Shown: one piece after another, positions 1 to 9,316 of the stretch | Position numbering within the stretch: the stretch's first letter is position 1 | Layout: each line of letters opens with the position of its first letter | DNA from: Cardiocondyla obscurior | Taxonomy: Eukaryota; Arthropoda; Insecta; Hymenoptera; Formicidae | DNA: 64,000 nucleotides | Reading direction: 5' to 3' | Assembly (NCBI RefSeq): GCF_019399895.1 | Contig: NC_091865.1 | Coordinates: 5,585,001 to 5,649,000 of the forward strand | Made by a program: the position numbers and the translations under genes | The notes under the pieces: generated by a model | Told to the model about the DNA's origin: nothing | What the model saw: the letters and a program-made list of their open reading frames with translations, nothing else | The model's database searches: none

Positions 1-333
1 AGTCGGGCTAAACGCCTGATCATCAGGGCCCTACAGAATGAGGAGGACTGCTACGATCACGCCATCGTATACGTTAAAGGGCTCGAAAAACGTGATTGGC
101 TGCGAGATATGCTCGAAGAGGATTACTACGGCGACGACTATGACGATATCAAATTCTACACAGACAATCTGATCGTCAGGAACATCAAAGATGATTTTGA
201 AAACGTTGAATCGTTCAACAATTTGGACGATTCGAATACTTTCCGCTGTAGAAGACATTGCAAAAATTGCGCCGTACAAAATGTATTTAAATTGTACAAT
301 TGGTGGCGTAACCATCAAAATGATGACGTATAA
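1..333 (+). CDS. Partial hypothetical gene, acidic with a Cys cluster (possible Polinton gene A)
   Basis: The frame is open from the first base to a TAA at 331-333, so the 5' end lies outside the window. The product is rich in Asp, Glu and Tyr in the middle and ends with a small Cys/His cluster (RCRRHCKNC) and a basic tail. I recognise no domain. The call rests on position: it sits directly upstream of an intron-containing gene (593-1349) that has a clear relative inside the Polinton further right (5779-6458). There too the gene upstream is acidic with a Cys cluster (6612-7055). I infer that this is the equivalent gene of a second Polinton copy; direct sequence similarity is too weak to prove it by eye. 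Confidence 0.4.
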   Translation, partial: SRAKRLIIRALQNEEDCYDHAIVYVKGLEKRDWLRDMLEEDYYGDDYDDIKFYTDNLIVRNIKDDFENVESFNNLDDSNTFRCRRHCKNCAVQNVFKLYNWWRNHQNDDV

Positions 334-592
334 TTTTTTGAATAAACTTTTTGTATCACATACCTATACATGTACGTCTTTCAATTGTTTTACCCTCTCT
401 CAATCACCCTCTCTTAATTACCCTCTCTTAATTAAAAATTTTTCTTACTGCGTTTTATATTCCCCACTCTATGCAAATTTTAATAAATGAAAGAGGGGAT
501 TTTTCGCAATCGTCCTCGATTCGAGGTACCCTCAGATCGGTACGATCAGTACATTCTTCGCTTTGGCCGCAGCAACGACTACGACTTCCTCT
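334..592. other. Spacer with short CCCTCTCTTAATT repeats
   Basis: About 260 bases between the two genes. At 393-435 a motif close to accctctcttaatt occurs three times in tandem. A separate 59-codon frame (487-666, plus) opens here and overlaps the next gene in another frame. I see no promoter that I can defend. Confidence 0.4.
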
Positions 593-1349
593 ATGACTAC
601 GTCTACAACTGCGAATGCGACGATGTACTACAACGAGAGAAACTGTTACGAAGTGCATCGAAATGATTGCGGTGCTAAAGCCTCATCTAGCGAGAAAAAA
701 TTTAACGAGTAAGTTTTTCATTCTTATAAAATTAATTACTTCCAATTAATATATTAATATTCATAATTGCGTTTATTTATTTTCCAGCATTTCGCCAAAA
801 CGATACGTGACGCGCTTACTCTGTCGGCGATACCCGCTGACCCAAACGGGATTCAAATATCTCGAGATTGGCGTGAACGTTGGTTCGCGTTGTTTTGCGG
901 AGATCATTATAGGTGATAATCGAGAAGATTAATTAACCATGTCGCTCGACACCTGGAAGGAACTGTGCGAGCATCGATGGACAATTCTGAATATGCTTCG
1001 CGATCGACCGAAGCAACCGTACGACGTTGCGAACATAGGTTCGCTCACAGTACGAATTTGCCGCATGAACGAAATTAAACTTATACGACTCGAATCGTTC
1101 GACACACGTATGGCCATGACCGAAGCTACGTTCACGCGAATGCTGGATTTCGATGATTGCGTCTCTTTGACGTTCAACGTACTTAACATAGTCCTACCGA
1201 AGATCGACGACAAATACAAGCGATTTTGCAAAATCGCTTCCGCATTGAGAAATCGTTCCGAAGCGGTGAGCGCTATACGCAGCAGCGATTCCTTCGACGA
1301 ACAACAAATTGTAGATTGCGAATTACTTGCGCTTGTAATAAATGTATAA
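593..1349 (+). pseudogene. Intron-containing Polinton-type gene B, copy 1, with an in-frame stop
   Basis: Exon 1 runs from about 593 to 708, a 79-bp GT-AG intron lies at 709-787 (donor gtaagt, acceptor ttttccag), and exon 2 runs 788-1349. The spliced frame is interrupted by TAA at 930-932. The exon 2 product matches the minus-strand gene at 5779-6458 along its length: both have RRY-LT near the splice, then KYLEIGVNVGS, a W-K-LC block and an identical ending C-E-L-L-A-L-V. Both copies also keep an intron at the same place. I recognise no known domain; the family appears specific to this Polinton lineage. The start is uncertain because the frame stays open upstream of 593 and the first Met is not conserved with the other copy. 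Confidence 0.6.
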
Positions 1350-2219
1350 AAAATATGTAATATATTGTAACGCATATTCATAAAATAAATATATACTTTT
1401 GTAATCGACACGTATCATTTTTTTAATCGCTTCTATTCCATCCTTTATTTTATTATAATTGTGAGGCGTGAGTCCGCCTCGTTCGTATGCAACATACGTA
1501 TCTGGGTGATAGAGAAATAAGATAAGAAGGAGCGATTAGCCGGGGGTGTATGTGCAGCGTCATCCGCATTCGAATCGTATGAGTGTGTAAAAGAATTTTT
1601 GATAAACAATAGGCGGCGCGAACGGGTGCGAGCGAGTCGTAGTCGATGGTGACAAACGCGTGAACGAGAGCGAGCGAGAGGGAACGATAGGCGGCGCGAA
1701 CGGGTACAAGCGAAAGGGAACGATGGGCGCGCGATACTTTGCGATCAGCCGCCGCCCCGCCGCTCGCCGCCGACGCCATGACTAAGACTCGCGTGATCAC
1801 CCCCAACTCCCCCCCCATTTACCCCCTTTGAAAAATAAGACTCTCCCCCCCTTTACCCCATTTAAAAAAAATTCCAACCTTTTGAAATTCGCGATGCCGC
1901 ATGAAAATACCGCGGCGCGATAACGCACTTATCTATTATAAAAATATCAAATTACGTAATTAAAATATCAAATTTTATAATTTTTATGTTATTGTTTTTT
2001 TTATAAACAATCTGTTCCGAGAATCGCCAACAAAGGGGCGATTCCTGGAAAAACACCTCTCCCCGCGTGACGTCATTACCCCTCGCCCTAGGTCACATTA
2101 ACACAAATTGGTCCAGAACCGGCCTATATACATCTACTTACATCGTGCAAATACTGTTTCGTCCACCGTTGGCGACATAATATTGGTTAAAAATTCTGGG
2201 TGAAGGTAACGAAGTTGGT
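1350..2219. other. Non-coding block, partly GC-rich with short repeats
   Basis: Poly(A)-like AATAAA signals follow gene B near 1385. From about 1480 to 1780 the block is GC-rich and holds two copies of aggcggcgcgaacgggt 78 bases apart (1611 and 1689). At 1806-1870 a run of C followed by atttaccccctttgaaaaa is imperfectly duplicated. A TATA-like ctatataca lies near 2126. No gene is supported. Confidence 0.4.
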
Positions 2220-3527
2220 GTGCGACAGGCGCTCAAAGATGCGATAAAAATTACCGGAAAATTAAATAGGTACACCTTTGCTTATCTGTATCATTTTGGT
2301 CATTTTGACGTTCATTACAGTCCTGCAATAGATAGAAAAGTAACATTCATGCAAGCTACGCTTCGGGGGCAAAAATGGCTAGACCCCAAAACAGCGAAAC
2401 AGTAGGAATGTTTACTTTATTGAATTGTTTAAAAGCTAAAACAAATATTTTTAAACCGGTTAAAGAACAATGTCTGCAATATTTTTTAGATCTTATAACG
2501 TATTACAAAGAACAAGTGGAGCAAAATTACTGTTTGAGACTAGAGGACGCTGTCACTCTAGATCACCTTATGACCCTTGGCGGCGTTGGAGACATGATTA
2601 ACGAATTAGAATTGTTTAATGAGAACGGAACAATGACGGCAGTGTTGACAATGTTAGAAAATAATTGCATGCTTTACAGGATTAACAAAGTCGTGGAAAT
2701 TTTATTGCGACCTTAATCTTTCCAATGATGAAGAGTGTTTAAAACAGCTGTATCAAAAAGGTGTCAACTTAATATCTAAAAACGAGGAGTGCGAAAATAT
2801 TGGACTTCTGCAAAACACGTCCGTCAAGTAATAAGAAGCAATTTTCGTATGGCATATTTCGCTCACAGATTCAGCCATAATTATAATTATACAGTGTGTC
2901 GCAATATGTTTGTTTGTAAGACAGAAAACGCCTCAAACGATGGCGGTATTGCTAGATTAAAATCGTCGGTGGACGAAGACGAATGCGATTACTCCGTGTA
3001 TAGTGACATTGTACACATAATGTATGTACGCAAAACCAATAAAACATCTGTGGTTGGTGGTAAACGCTATTCCTTCATATATAGAAGACGGCGATTTTGA
3101 CAATTCAATCGAAAAATGCGTACATTTTCTAATGTGTTTGTATGATACATGGACGAAACATAATTTGCACAACCACAAAGAATCAATATCGTATCCGACT
3201 GCCGAGCAATTTCAGGCGTCCTACAATACAGTAACAATCTCGTTTAAAAAAAATCGTTAATAAGATATCTTAGAGAGCAACCGAAAAATATTATAAAAGA
3301 TGTAAAAGTAAGTTATAAAATTATAAACGTAAAAGATCTCGCAAAAAAAATAATGCGTCCGAATTTAGCTATCGGTCGTACTTTTAAAATGAGTTTAGAA
3401 ATAAACAACACTAGAGCTTTTCGTCAGACTCTTTGCGCTTATATTAACAACTGCAAACAAGTATTTCCCGTTGGGACTTACATTAATTGCTTAGCTGCGG
3501 ATTGTGATAATCAATTTGTCTTCATTT
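2220..3527 (+). pseudogene. Decayed ORF series of unknown origin
   Basis: Several plus-strand frames follow each other with small shifts: about 2220-2405, 2375-2716 continuing to a stop near 2830, 2850-3093, 3024-3260 and 3290-3527. Composition is protein-like (balanced, few low-complexity runs), and the breaks look like single-base indels in one or two former genes. I do not recognise the products. The last frame ends abruptly where the DIRS reverse transcriptase begins, so the DIRS or a deletion truncated it. The general look, with many small breaks in AT-rich protein-like frames, is compatible with an old endogenised DNA virus or another Polinton-like element. That is inference only. Confidence 0.35.
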
Positions 3528-4503
3528 TTTGTTATTGAGAAGCCTTCAAGTGGCTGGCGGTTTATTTTGAATTTGAAAAAACTTAATAAGTTTATCATTA
3601 CGCCTCATTTTAAACTTGAGGACTGGAAAACGGTCATCCGCCTTCTTTCTCCAGGGAGATTCTTGGCTTCTGTGAATCTGAAGGACGCTTACTGGGTTAT
3701 AGCTATACACCTGGATAACAAAAAATTTTTACGTTTTCGTTTCCGAGGCCAGCTCTTTCAGTTTAAGATATTACCTTTCGGTTTGGCCTCAGCGCCGTAT
3801 ATTTTTACTAAATTACTTAAGCCTGTTCTTTATTCGCTTAGAGAAAGGGGTTTCCGTTCGGTTGTTTATCTTGACGATTTTTTTATTTTAACGTCTTCTT
3901 ATTTCAGCTGCCTGGAGAATGTTACCTCCACGATCAACCTTCTGTTGGAGCTAGGCTTTATAATTAATTACGACAAGAGTGTTCTCGTCCCTTCAAAGTC
4001 TTGCCGTTTTTTAGGTTTTATTTTTGACACCAAACAATTTTCGGTTTCGATTCCGCTTAATAAAAAAAAGCATCTCTTACAGCTTACTAATTCTTTTCTT
4101 TCTAGGAAAAGTTTTAAGATTCGTCTCCTTGCGAGTTATATCGGATCCTTGGTTTCCATTTGTCCAGCGGTTTTGCACGGCATGCTACATACAAAGATCT
4201 TGGAGAGAGAAAAATTATTAGCTTTGATTTTTGCCAACGAAGATTTTGAGGCTCGAATGTCCCTCCCCCCTTCCATCAGGGAAGACCTTCTATGGTGGAG
4301 AGCGGTTTTTGAGGACGTTACACAACACAACAGGATCAGATTAGACCACTTTGCGTTAGAGATTTTTACAAACGCTTTCCTTACAGGATGGGGTGCAGTT
4401 TGTGGTAGTAATCGGACACATGGCTTCTGATTGACAGAGAATAAACGAAACCATATCAATTATCTGGAGCTTCTTGCAGTTTTTCACGCTCTGAGATGTT
4501 TTG
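3518..4503 (+). pseudogene. DIRS reverse transcriptase / RNase H, N-terminal part
   Basis: The frame shows the reverse transcriptase order: a VIEKPSSGWRFILNLKKLN block, NLKDAYW, the LPFGLASAP motif and the catalytic YLDDFF (Y-x-D-D), then the thumb and connection leading to RNase H (LLAVFHALRCF near 4468-4500). The enzyme copies element RNA into DNA. The N-terminus is missing: upstream sequence changes to unrelated frames near 3518. A TGA at 4428-4430 interrupts the frame just before RNase H. The RNase H domain is broken by the Polinton and resumes at 27303. Confidence 0.85.
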
Positions 4504-4509
4504 CAGTAG
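4504..4509. repeat. Polinton target-site duplication, left (cagtag)
   Basis: The same six bases flank the right end at 27297-27302. They lie inside the RNase H domain of the DIRS element, and the reading frame across one copy is continuous. Confidence 0.9.
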
Positions 4510-4634
4510 AGTAGGGAATAAACACGGGTTCTAATCCATGGGGCAATGAGCGGGGCGCGGGGACGGGGGAAGGATCTACAGCAAGAGGAGCGCAGGGAGG
4601 GGAAATCTCACAGGCGTAGAGACGAACGAATCAC
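4510..4634 (+). repeat. Polinton terminal inverted repeat, left
   Basis: Matches the reverse complement of 27172-27296 over 125 bases with few mismatches. It contains a G-rich stretch (ggggcaatgagcgggg) and the element end agtagggaa. Similarity stops sharply after gaatcac. Confidence 0.9.
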
Positions 4635-4737
4635 CCCACTCTTTTTCTCTTATGTCTCTACGCCAGTGAGATTCCACCTCCCTGCGCTTCTCTTGCTGTA
4701 GATCCTTCCCCCGTCCCCGCGCCCCGCTCATTGCCCC
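4540..4737. repeat. Long hairpin inside the left Polinton end
   Basis: The arm 4540-4622 is an almost perfect inverted match to 4655-4737 (83 bases each, 32-base loop). The left arm is part of the terminal repeat, so the right arm is an extra, inverted copy of most of it. Confidence 0.85.
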
Positions 4738-4939
4738 AAGAATTAAAACTCCTCCCTGCGCTCCTCTTGCTGTAGATCCTTCCCCCGCCCCCGCACCCCG
4801 CTCATTGCCCCAAGAATTGTAGATCCTTCCCCCGTCCCCACGCCCCGCTCATTGCCCCAAGAATTAAAACTCCTCCCTGCGCTCCTCTTGCTGTAGATCC
4901 TTCCCCCGTCCCCGCGCCCCGCTCATTGCCCCAAGAATT
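4655..4939 (-). repeat. Tandem array of inverted terminal-repeat fragments
   Basis: Four head-to-tail partial copies of the terminal repeat, in reverse orientation, each ending cattgccccaagaatt: 4655-4744, 4745-4818, 4819-4865 (short) and 4866-4939. Only the left end of the element has the array; the right end passes straight into unique sequence. Confidence 0.85.
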
Positions 4940-5091
4940 CAAACTCACATGTCAGCAAAAATCTCACGCACCGCCCATTTTCGCACCGACCATTTTTATT
5001 ACGCACCGACCATCTTTAAGCATCCGAGAATCCGCGCATTGCCACCGAAAATTGGATAAAAATTTAAAAAATATAAAATTTTGCTCACTAA
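4940..5091. other. Short non-coding spacer
   Basis: Contains three copies of a short motif cgcaccg(a/c)ccat (near 4968, 4983 and 5003). No gene seen. Confidence 0.35.
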
Positions 5092-5424
5092 TTAGTTGGG
5101 CCGCTTTCTTTTCACTGACGGCAGGTCGTCGTCGATAAAGGCGAAGCGCCTCGTATGGCCACACAAATGTAGACGTTTGTCTACAATGTATGCCCCGTCG
5201 TCGCCAACTCGCGGTGTTCTATCGACGACAACCTCGTCGACTTTTCGCGTTCGGACGTATTCACGCAGCCGGTCGCCCTGATAAACGTCCAGCAACGCGA
5301 CGTTGTTCTTCTTGTGCGTGTTGCACCATAAACCGCCCGAACTGAATGCGTTTTTCGCGCCTATTTCTCTATTAAAAATATGGTGAATAACTGAATTACA
5401 CTTATCCATTGCAATACGTTTCAT
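5092..5424 (-). CDS. Hypothetical Polinton protein, 110 aa
   Basis: An open frame with ATG at 5422-5424. The product has an N-terminal half with HHIFNREIGAKNAF, a middle LLDVYQGDRLREYVRTRKVDEVVVDRTPRVGDDGAYIVD and a basic end (KRKRP). Two Cys and two His are present, but I see no known motif. It lies next to the terminal-repeat array and is transcribed in the same direction as genes B and A. It could be the C-terminal piece of a longer decayed gene, because 5425-5580 has no clear upstream exon. Function unknown. Confidence 0.4.
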   Translation of the reverse strand: MKRIAMDKCNSVIHHIFNREIGAKNAFSSGGLWCNTHKKNNVALLDVYQGDRLREYVRTRKVDEVVVDRTPRVGDDGAYIVDKRLHLCGHTRRFAFIDDDLPSVKRKRPN

Positions 5425-5778
5425 TCACGACTGGCAGCTATGAGCTCGTCGCATAATCGCGATGCATAAAAATGCTTATGCGAAAAGAATGCATTTGGTG
5501 GTGGGACTACACTCAGGTGACGAGACCATAATACCGAGAAATTAAAATGCAAACATAGCAAGATCAGGAGACGGTAGAAATTTTATTTCATTAAGAACAG
5601 CGGTGCATACATTAATAAAATAAAATATTTTTTTAATATTACTTTATTACATATTTTATATTTACATTTAAACACCATTCACAGAAAAGATAAAATATCA
5701 TTTTACTACATCTTTTAACGCTGTATTTATTAAGAAAAGTACAGAAGAATAAAATTTTTTAATAATTATTAATATATT

Positions 5779-6458
5779 TTATATGCTAAAGACAAGAGCT
5801 AACAACTCACAATCAATAAATTGGTTTCTATCAAATAAATTGCTAGCACGTATTGCATCTACAACATTAGATTGGTTCTTCACAGCTGAAGCGATGTTTG
5901 CGAATTGTGCATACTTGACATCAATTTGATTGAGAACTGCAGTCATTCTATCAAAAGTTAATGTGATGCAGTCATCGAGAGTAAGCATCCTGTGATACGT
6001 TGACTCAGTCATTAATATGTGCACTTTGTTGGCTTCCAATCGCAGAAGATTTAAATTATTCATGGTATAGAGTCGTGCTGATACAGAACTGAGTTGTACA
6101 AAATCTTCTGGATTTCTGAATTTATTATGAAGCAGATTCAGAATGTTTTCCTGGTATTCACAAAGAGACTTCCAAGCTTCGAGAGATAATACAATTTCAT
6201 GTCCTCGGGTGTCACCGATAGCGATCTCAACATAACTTTGCGAGCCAACGTTCACACCAATTTCGAGATATTTCTAACTGGTGGCTGTAAGCGCATAACG
6301 TCTGCTTAACAAGCGCATAGTGCGTTGTTTGGTTGAGGTGCTGTAAAAGTTTTTATATAAAAAATTGAAAAAAATTTGTGCAAAATTAATACTCACACAT
6401 TATTTGAATATGATGCCGATGATGATGTGCTAGCTACAGCTGGAACGTAGAAGTCCAT
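5779..6458 (-). pseudogene. Intron-containing Polinton gene B, copy 2, with an in-frame stop
   Basis: ATG at 6456-6458 starts a Ser-rich exon 1 (MDFYVPAVASTSSSA). A 56-bp GT-AG intron lies at 6341-6396 (minus strand: gtgagt ... ttttacag), then exon 2 runs to 5779. The spliced frame contains KQRTMRLLSRRY, a TAG at 6274-6276, then KYLEIGVNVGS and the conserved W-K-SLCEYQENILNLL block. It aligns with the gene at 593-1349, including the intron position. The start is chosen because exon 1 opens with this ATG and no upstream Met is in frame. No known domain is recognised. Its place, divergent from PolB, suggests an accessory or virion gene of the element; that is inference. Confidence 0.65.
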
Positions 6459-6611
6459 TTTGTATGCAGTGTTTTCAGCGTAAACGAATACAACTAATGC
6501 TGTAGTTTAATTTTGGCTTCGAATTTATACACAAGCCCCCACTATAATTGCTATCATTATTAATATAAAATGCATTAATCAGCAAGATTGATTTTATCGA
6601 CAATGTTCTTT

Positions 6612-7055
6612 CTATGTATTATATGCAACACATATTGGACATATATAGCATGGAAATATTGTATACGTTGGAAGTCTGCAATTGGTGCATGATCTTCCAC
6701 ATAATGCACCAAAAATATCTATTTCATGTTTGACAATAGATTGCATTGTTTCACCATCATTTAAATTAATCATGCATGATGCACACAGCACAGTATTTCC
6801 AATTAACGAGCAATAATAAAAAGTTATCATACAATGTCTGGTTTGCCCATTGAGTGCGCGAATTCGCGGTGAATTTAATGTCACACATATGCGATCTTCG
6901 AGGTCCTCACTTTGATCACTCACATAGTCACTGTCATCAGACAATGTGGAATTATCATCGTCGTCAGATAAATCTAAGTTCATTAATACATTTTGGCCTC
7001 CTTCTTGTTCTTCTTCTTCATCAGATAAGTCCATAATTACGTTTAAATCAACCAT
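6612..7055 (-). CDS. Polinton gene A: acidic N-terminus, Cys-rich C-terminus, 147 aa
   Basis: The first third is very acidic (DLSDEEEEQEGG, then LDLSDDDD and repeated S-D/E pairs). The C-terminal third carries about ten Cys in pairs (CASC, CGRSCTNC, CYICPIC) that could bind zinc. The frame is open throughout. It lies upstream of gene B on the same strand with a 153-base gap, and divergently from the polymerase gene. An acidic region plus a zinc-binding module suggests a protein- or nucleic-acid-binding regulator, but no family is recognised. A similar acidic/Cys gene precedes the other gene B copy at the left edge of the window. Confidence 0.5.
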   Translation of the reverse strand: MVDLNVIMDLSDEEEEQEGGQNVLMNLDLSDDDDNSTLSDDSDYVSDQSEDLEDRICVTLNSPRIRALNGQTRHCMITFYYCSLIGNTVLCASCMINLNDGETMQSIVKHEIDIFGALCGRSCTNCRLPTYTIFPCYICPICVAYNT

Positions 7056-7992
7056 TTTTATATAAAAATATTTTTTAATTGCGGCTTACGTTTAAGTGAA
7101 CAATTAATATACATATATGCATGAAAAAACTCGGTGATTTTTATATTAGCTATACATCACCGGTGGGTGGGATTATAATTTTGTGAGAACGGCGGCAGCG
7201 AATAAGCGTTAAAAGTCACATGCGTAAAGCCAATAAGATTATTTTACTGTAGTGAGATCAATGGATATATAAAATATGCAAATTATGTATTTTATAAGTT
7301 CAAAGCACTGTACGAGAAGAATAAAGGTGATGTATCAGATGACAAATGTTTGCTAATCCATTGTAAGCGCTAAAACGTTGCATATGCAATTTGCAAAAGC
7401 TAATAAGTTCAATGCACTGTGAGAGAAGAATAAAGAGATGCATTCGATAAATAAAATGGTAACTGGATCTATCATATAATACCACACATAGTGGTAATTT
7501 GATAACTCATTTTGTGAAATTAATAAGTTCGATGCACTGAGAGAAGAATAAAAGTGATGCGGCCAGTGAATAAAATGGTAATTTGATCGATTGCATGTAA
7601 ATGGTAACTTGATCAATCATTTCGCAGAAATTATAAGTTTGACGAACTCCATGATCTTTGAAATCAGCACATTTGTTTGATGCACTGCAAGATTCTCAGA
7701 ATATATAAGATGAATGTAAAATTATGCATTTGGTAAAAAATGAGAAATTTTAATGTGCCATAAAAATGGTGACAAATGTTTAAAAATATAAACTTAGCAG
7801 TTACGTGAAACAATTAAAATAAAAATATCGTTGTGAATGTGTAGTAATATGTAATTGCCACAATGAAATCATTGAACTTGCTAAAATGTAAAACTCAGCA
7901 TTTTTATTATGTGATGCAGTGAAACAACGTATAAAAGTATGGGCGAGTGCATGAGTTTAATTATTAGTCATACATAAATCTTGGGAGTAATA
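7056..7992. promoter_or_regulatory. Divergent intergenic region between gene A and PolB
   Basis: About 940 AT-rich bases separate two divergently transcribed genes, so promoters for both must lie here. The centre is occupied by a degenerate tandem repeat (7292-7650). A TATA-like tataaaagtatg sits near 7930, about 60 bases before the PolB start. No open frame is supported. Confidence 0.4.
7292..7650 (+). repeat. Degenerate ~115-bp tandem repeat, four copies
   Basis: The core ataagttc(a/g)atgcactg plus gagaagaataaa recurs starting near 7292, 7401, 7521 and (eroded) 7631, a spacing of 109-120 bases. Between cores an aaaatggtaactggatc-like motif also recurs. The array lies between two divergent promoters. 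Confidence 0.7.
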
Positions 7993-8470
7993 ATGGATCA
8001 GTTAGAGCAAGAACTGGTGGCACAAGCAGATCAATTAAATTCAAGTAATGAATTTTGCGTATGGCAACAACAATGTGAGGAATATATTGAGTCGCTGGAA
8101 GAACAAAATCGAAATAAACGCCCAAGATTATCCATCGGCGCTCAAAATTCAATTGTTGCACGTATTGCCCGTATTGAAAGTTTAATAGATTTAACGCAGC
8201 GGCGTTTCGTTCACGAAGGTGCTGGATATAATTCATGTAAGGCGAGACTTCGATGGTGTAAGATTGACACTGCTTTTAAAAGTCGCATATTAACTGGTGC
8301 AGTAGTCAATTCAAAATATATTGAACCTCAACAGTTTCTTGAAGATGCTCGAGACATTGTGCTCGAACATGTGCAAAATGTTATGCGTGAACATCGTAAT
8401 GTGAAAATAAATACTGTGTTCAATGGTGAATTTGTAGCAGGTGCAAAAACCTCAAATAAATGTGTATGTA

Positions 8471-8545
8471 CACGGACCACCAGAGATAGCGTTCGGCGGT
8501 ACGCTAGTCTCTCCGATCTGAGGCGACGGCGGTATACGTGCGCTA
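8471..8545 (+). repeat. Tc1-family terminal inverted repeat, left
   Basis: Pairs with the reverse complement of 10653-10727, with scattered mismatches and small gaps toward the inner end. Confidence 0.85.
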
Positions 8546-9316
8546 GCGCGTCACGCTTCACACAATGAAGCATGCACGTGTGCTCCGCGGAGCGCCGAGG
8601 AGATCGAGAGGACGGGGGAAAATGTAGTGGGGCGCGATTTGATGCTCCATCCTTTAGAAAACCGCGTGATGGAGAGAGAACGCTATAGGTTAGGCACGGG
8701 ATCAAAGCGGTATACAATATCGCTCTCGCTCGCACGCGTTTGTTTAGATGCGAGCGTTAAGGACAGACATATATGCTGCTCGAACGCTAGCGTTTCGTCT
8801 GTTCTTTCCGCATACACCACGTGCTGTCTGTTCTTTCCGTATACACCGCGAACAATAATATATTCACGTGCACCGCGCGCCGACATAGCGTTTAAATGTA
8901 ATGAAGTAAAAGTCATTTAGTAATGACATATTTTGAAAGAAAATATGTTTTCTATTTACTTAAACTAAAATTAAAATTAAAATAATTTTAAAATGTTTAA
9001 CATAAAATTTATTTTGTTACATTTTATTTTTGTATTTAATGTATTAAGATTTAAAATGATTTATCATCAATTTAAAGTAAAATTAATAATTTATATATTA
9101 AAATGGCCATGTAATAATACTGACGGTACTGTCTTGAGAAAAACTAAAAAGCAGTACTCACACAAATTCGCTCAACTGTTTCTTGGATTTGTGTGTGTGC
9201 TGCTTCGCGATTTTCAATTGTTAAACATGCTACGATTGTTTGTCACTTTTCGTGGTTTTGCGAAGCGAAGCGGATGCGAAGTGATTTTTGTAACAGTGAA
9301 TTATAGTAGTAACGAA

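Noticed and set aside
3353..3527. Possible RNA-polymerase-like or late-factor-like viral motif near NCLAADCDNQ
   Set aside because: The resemblance is a few residues only and cannot be tested by eye.
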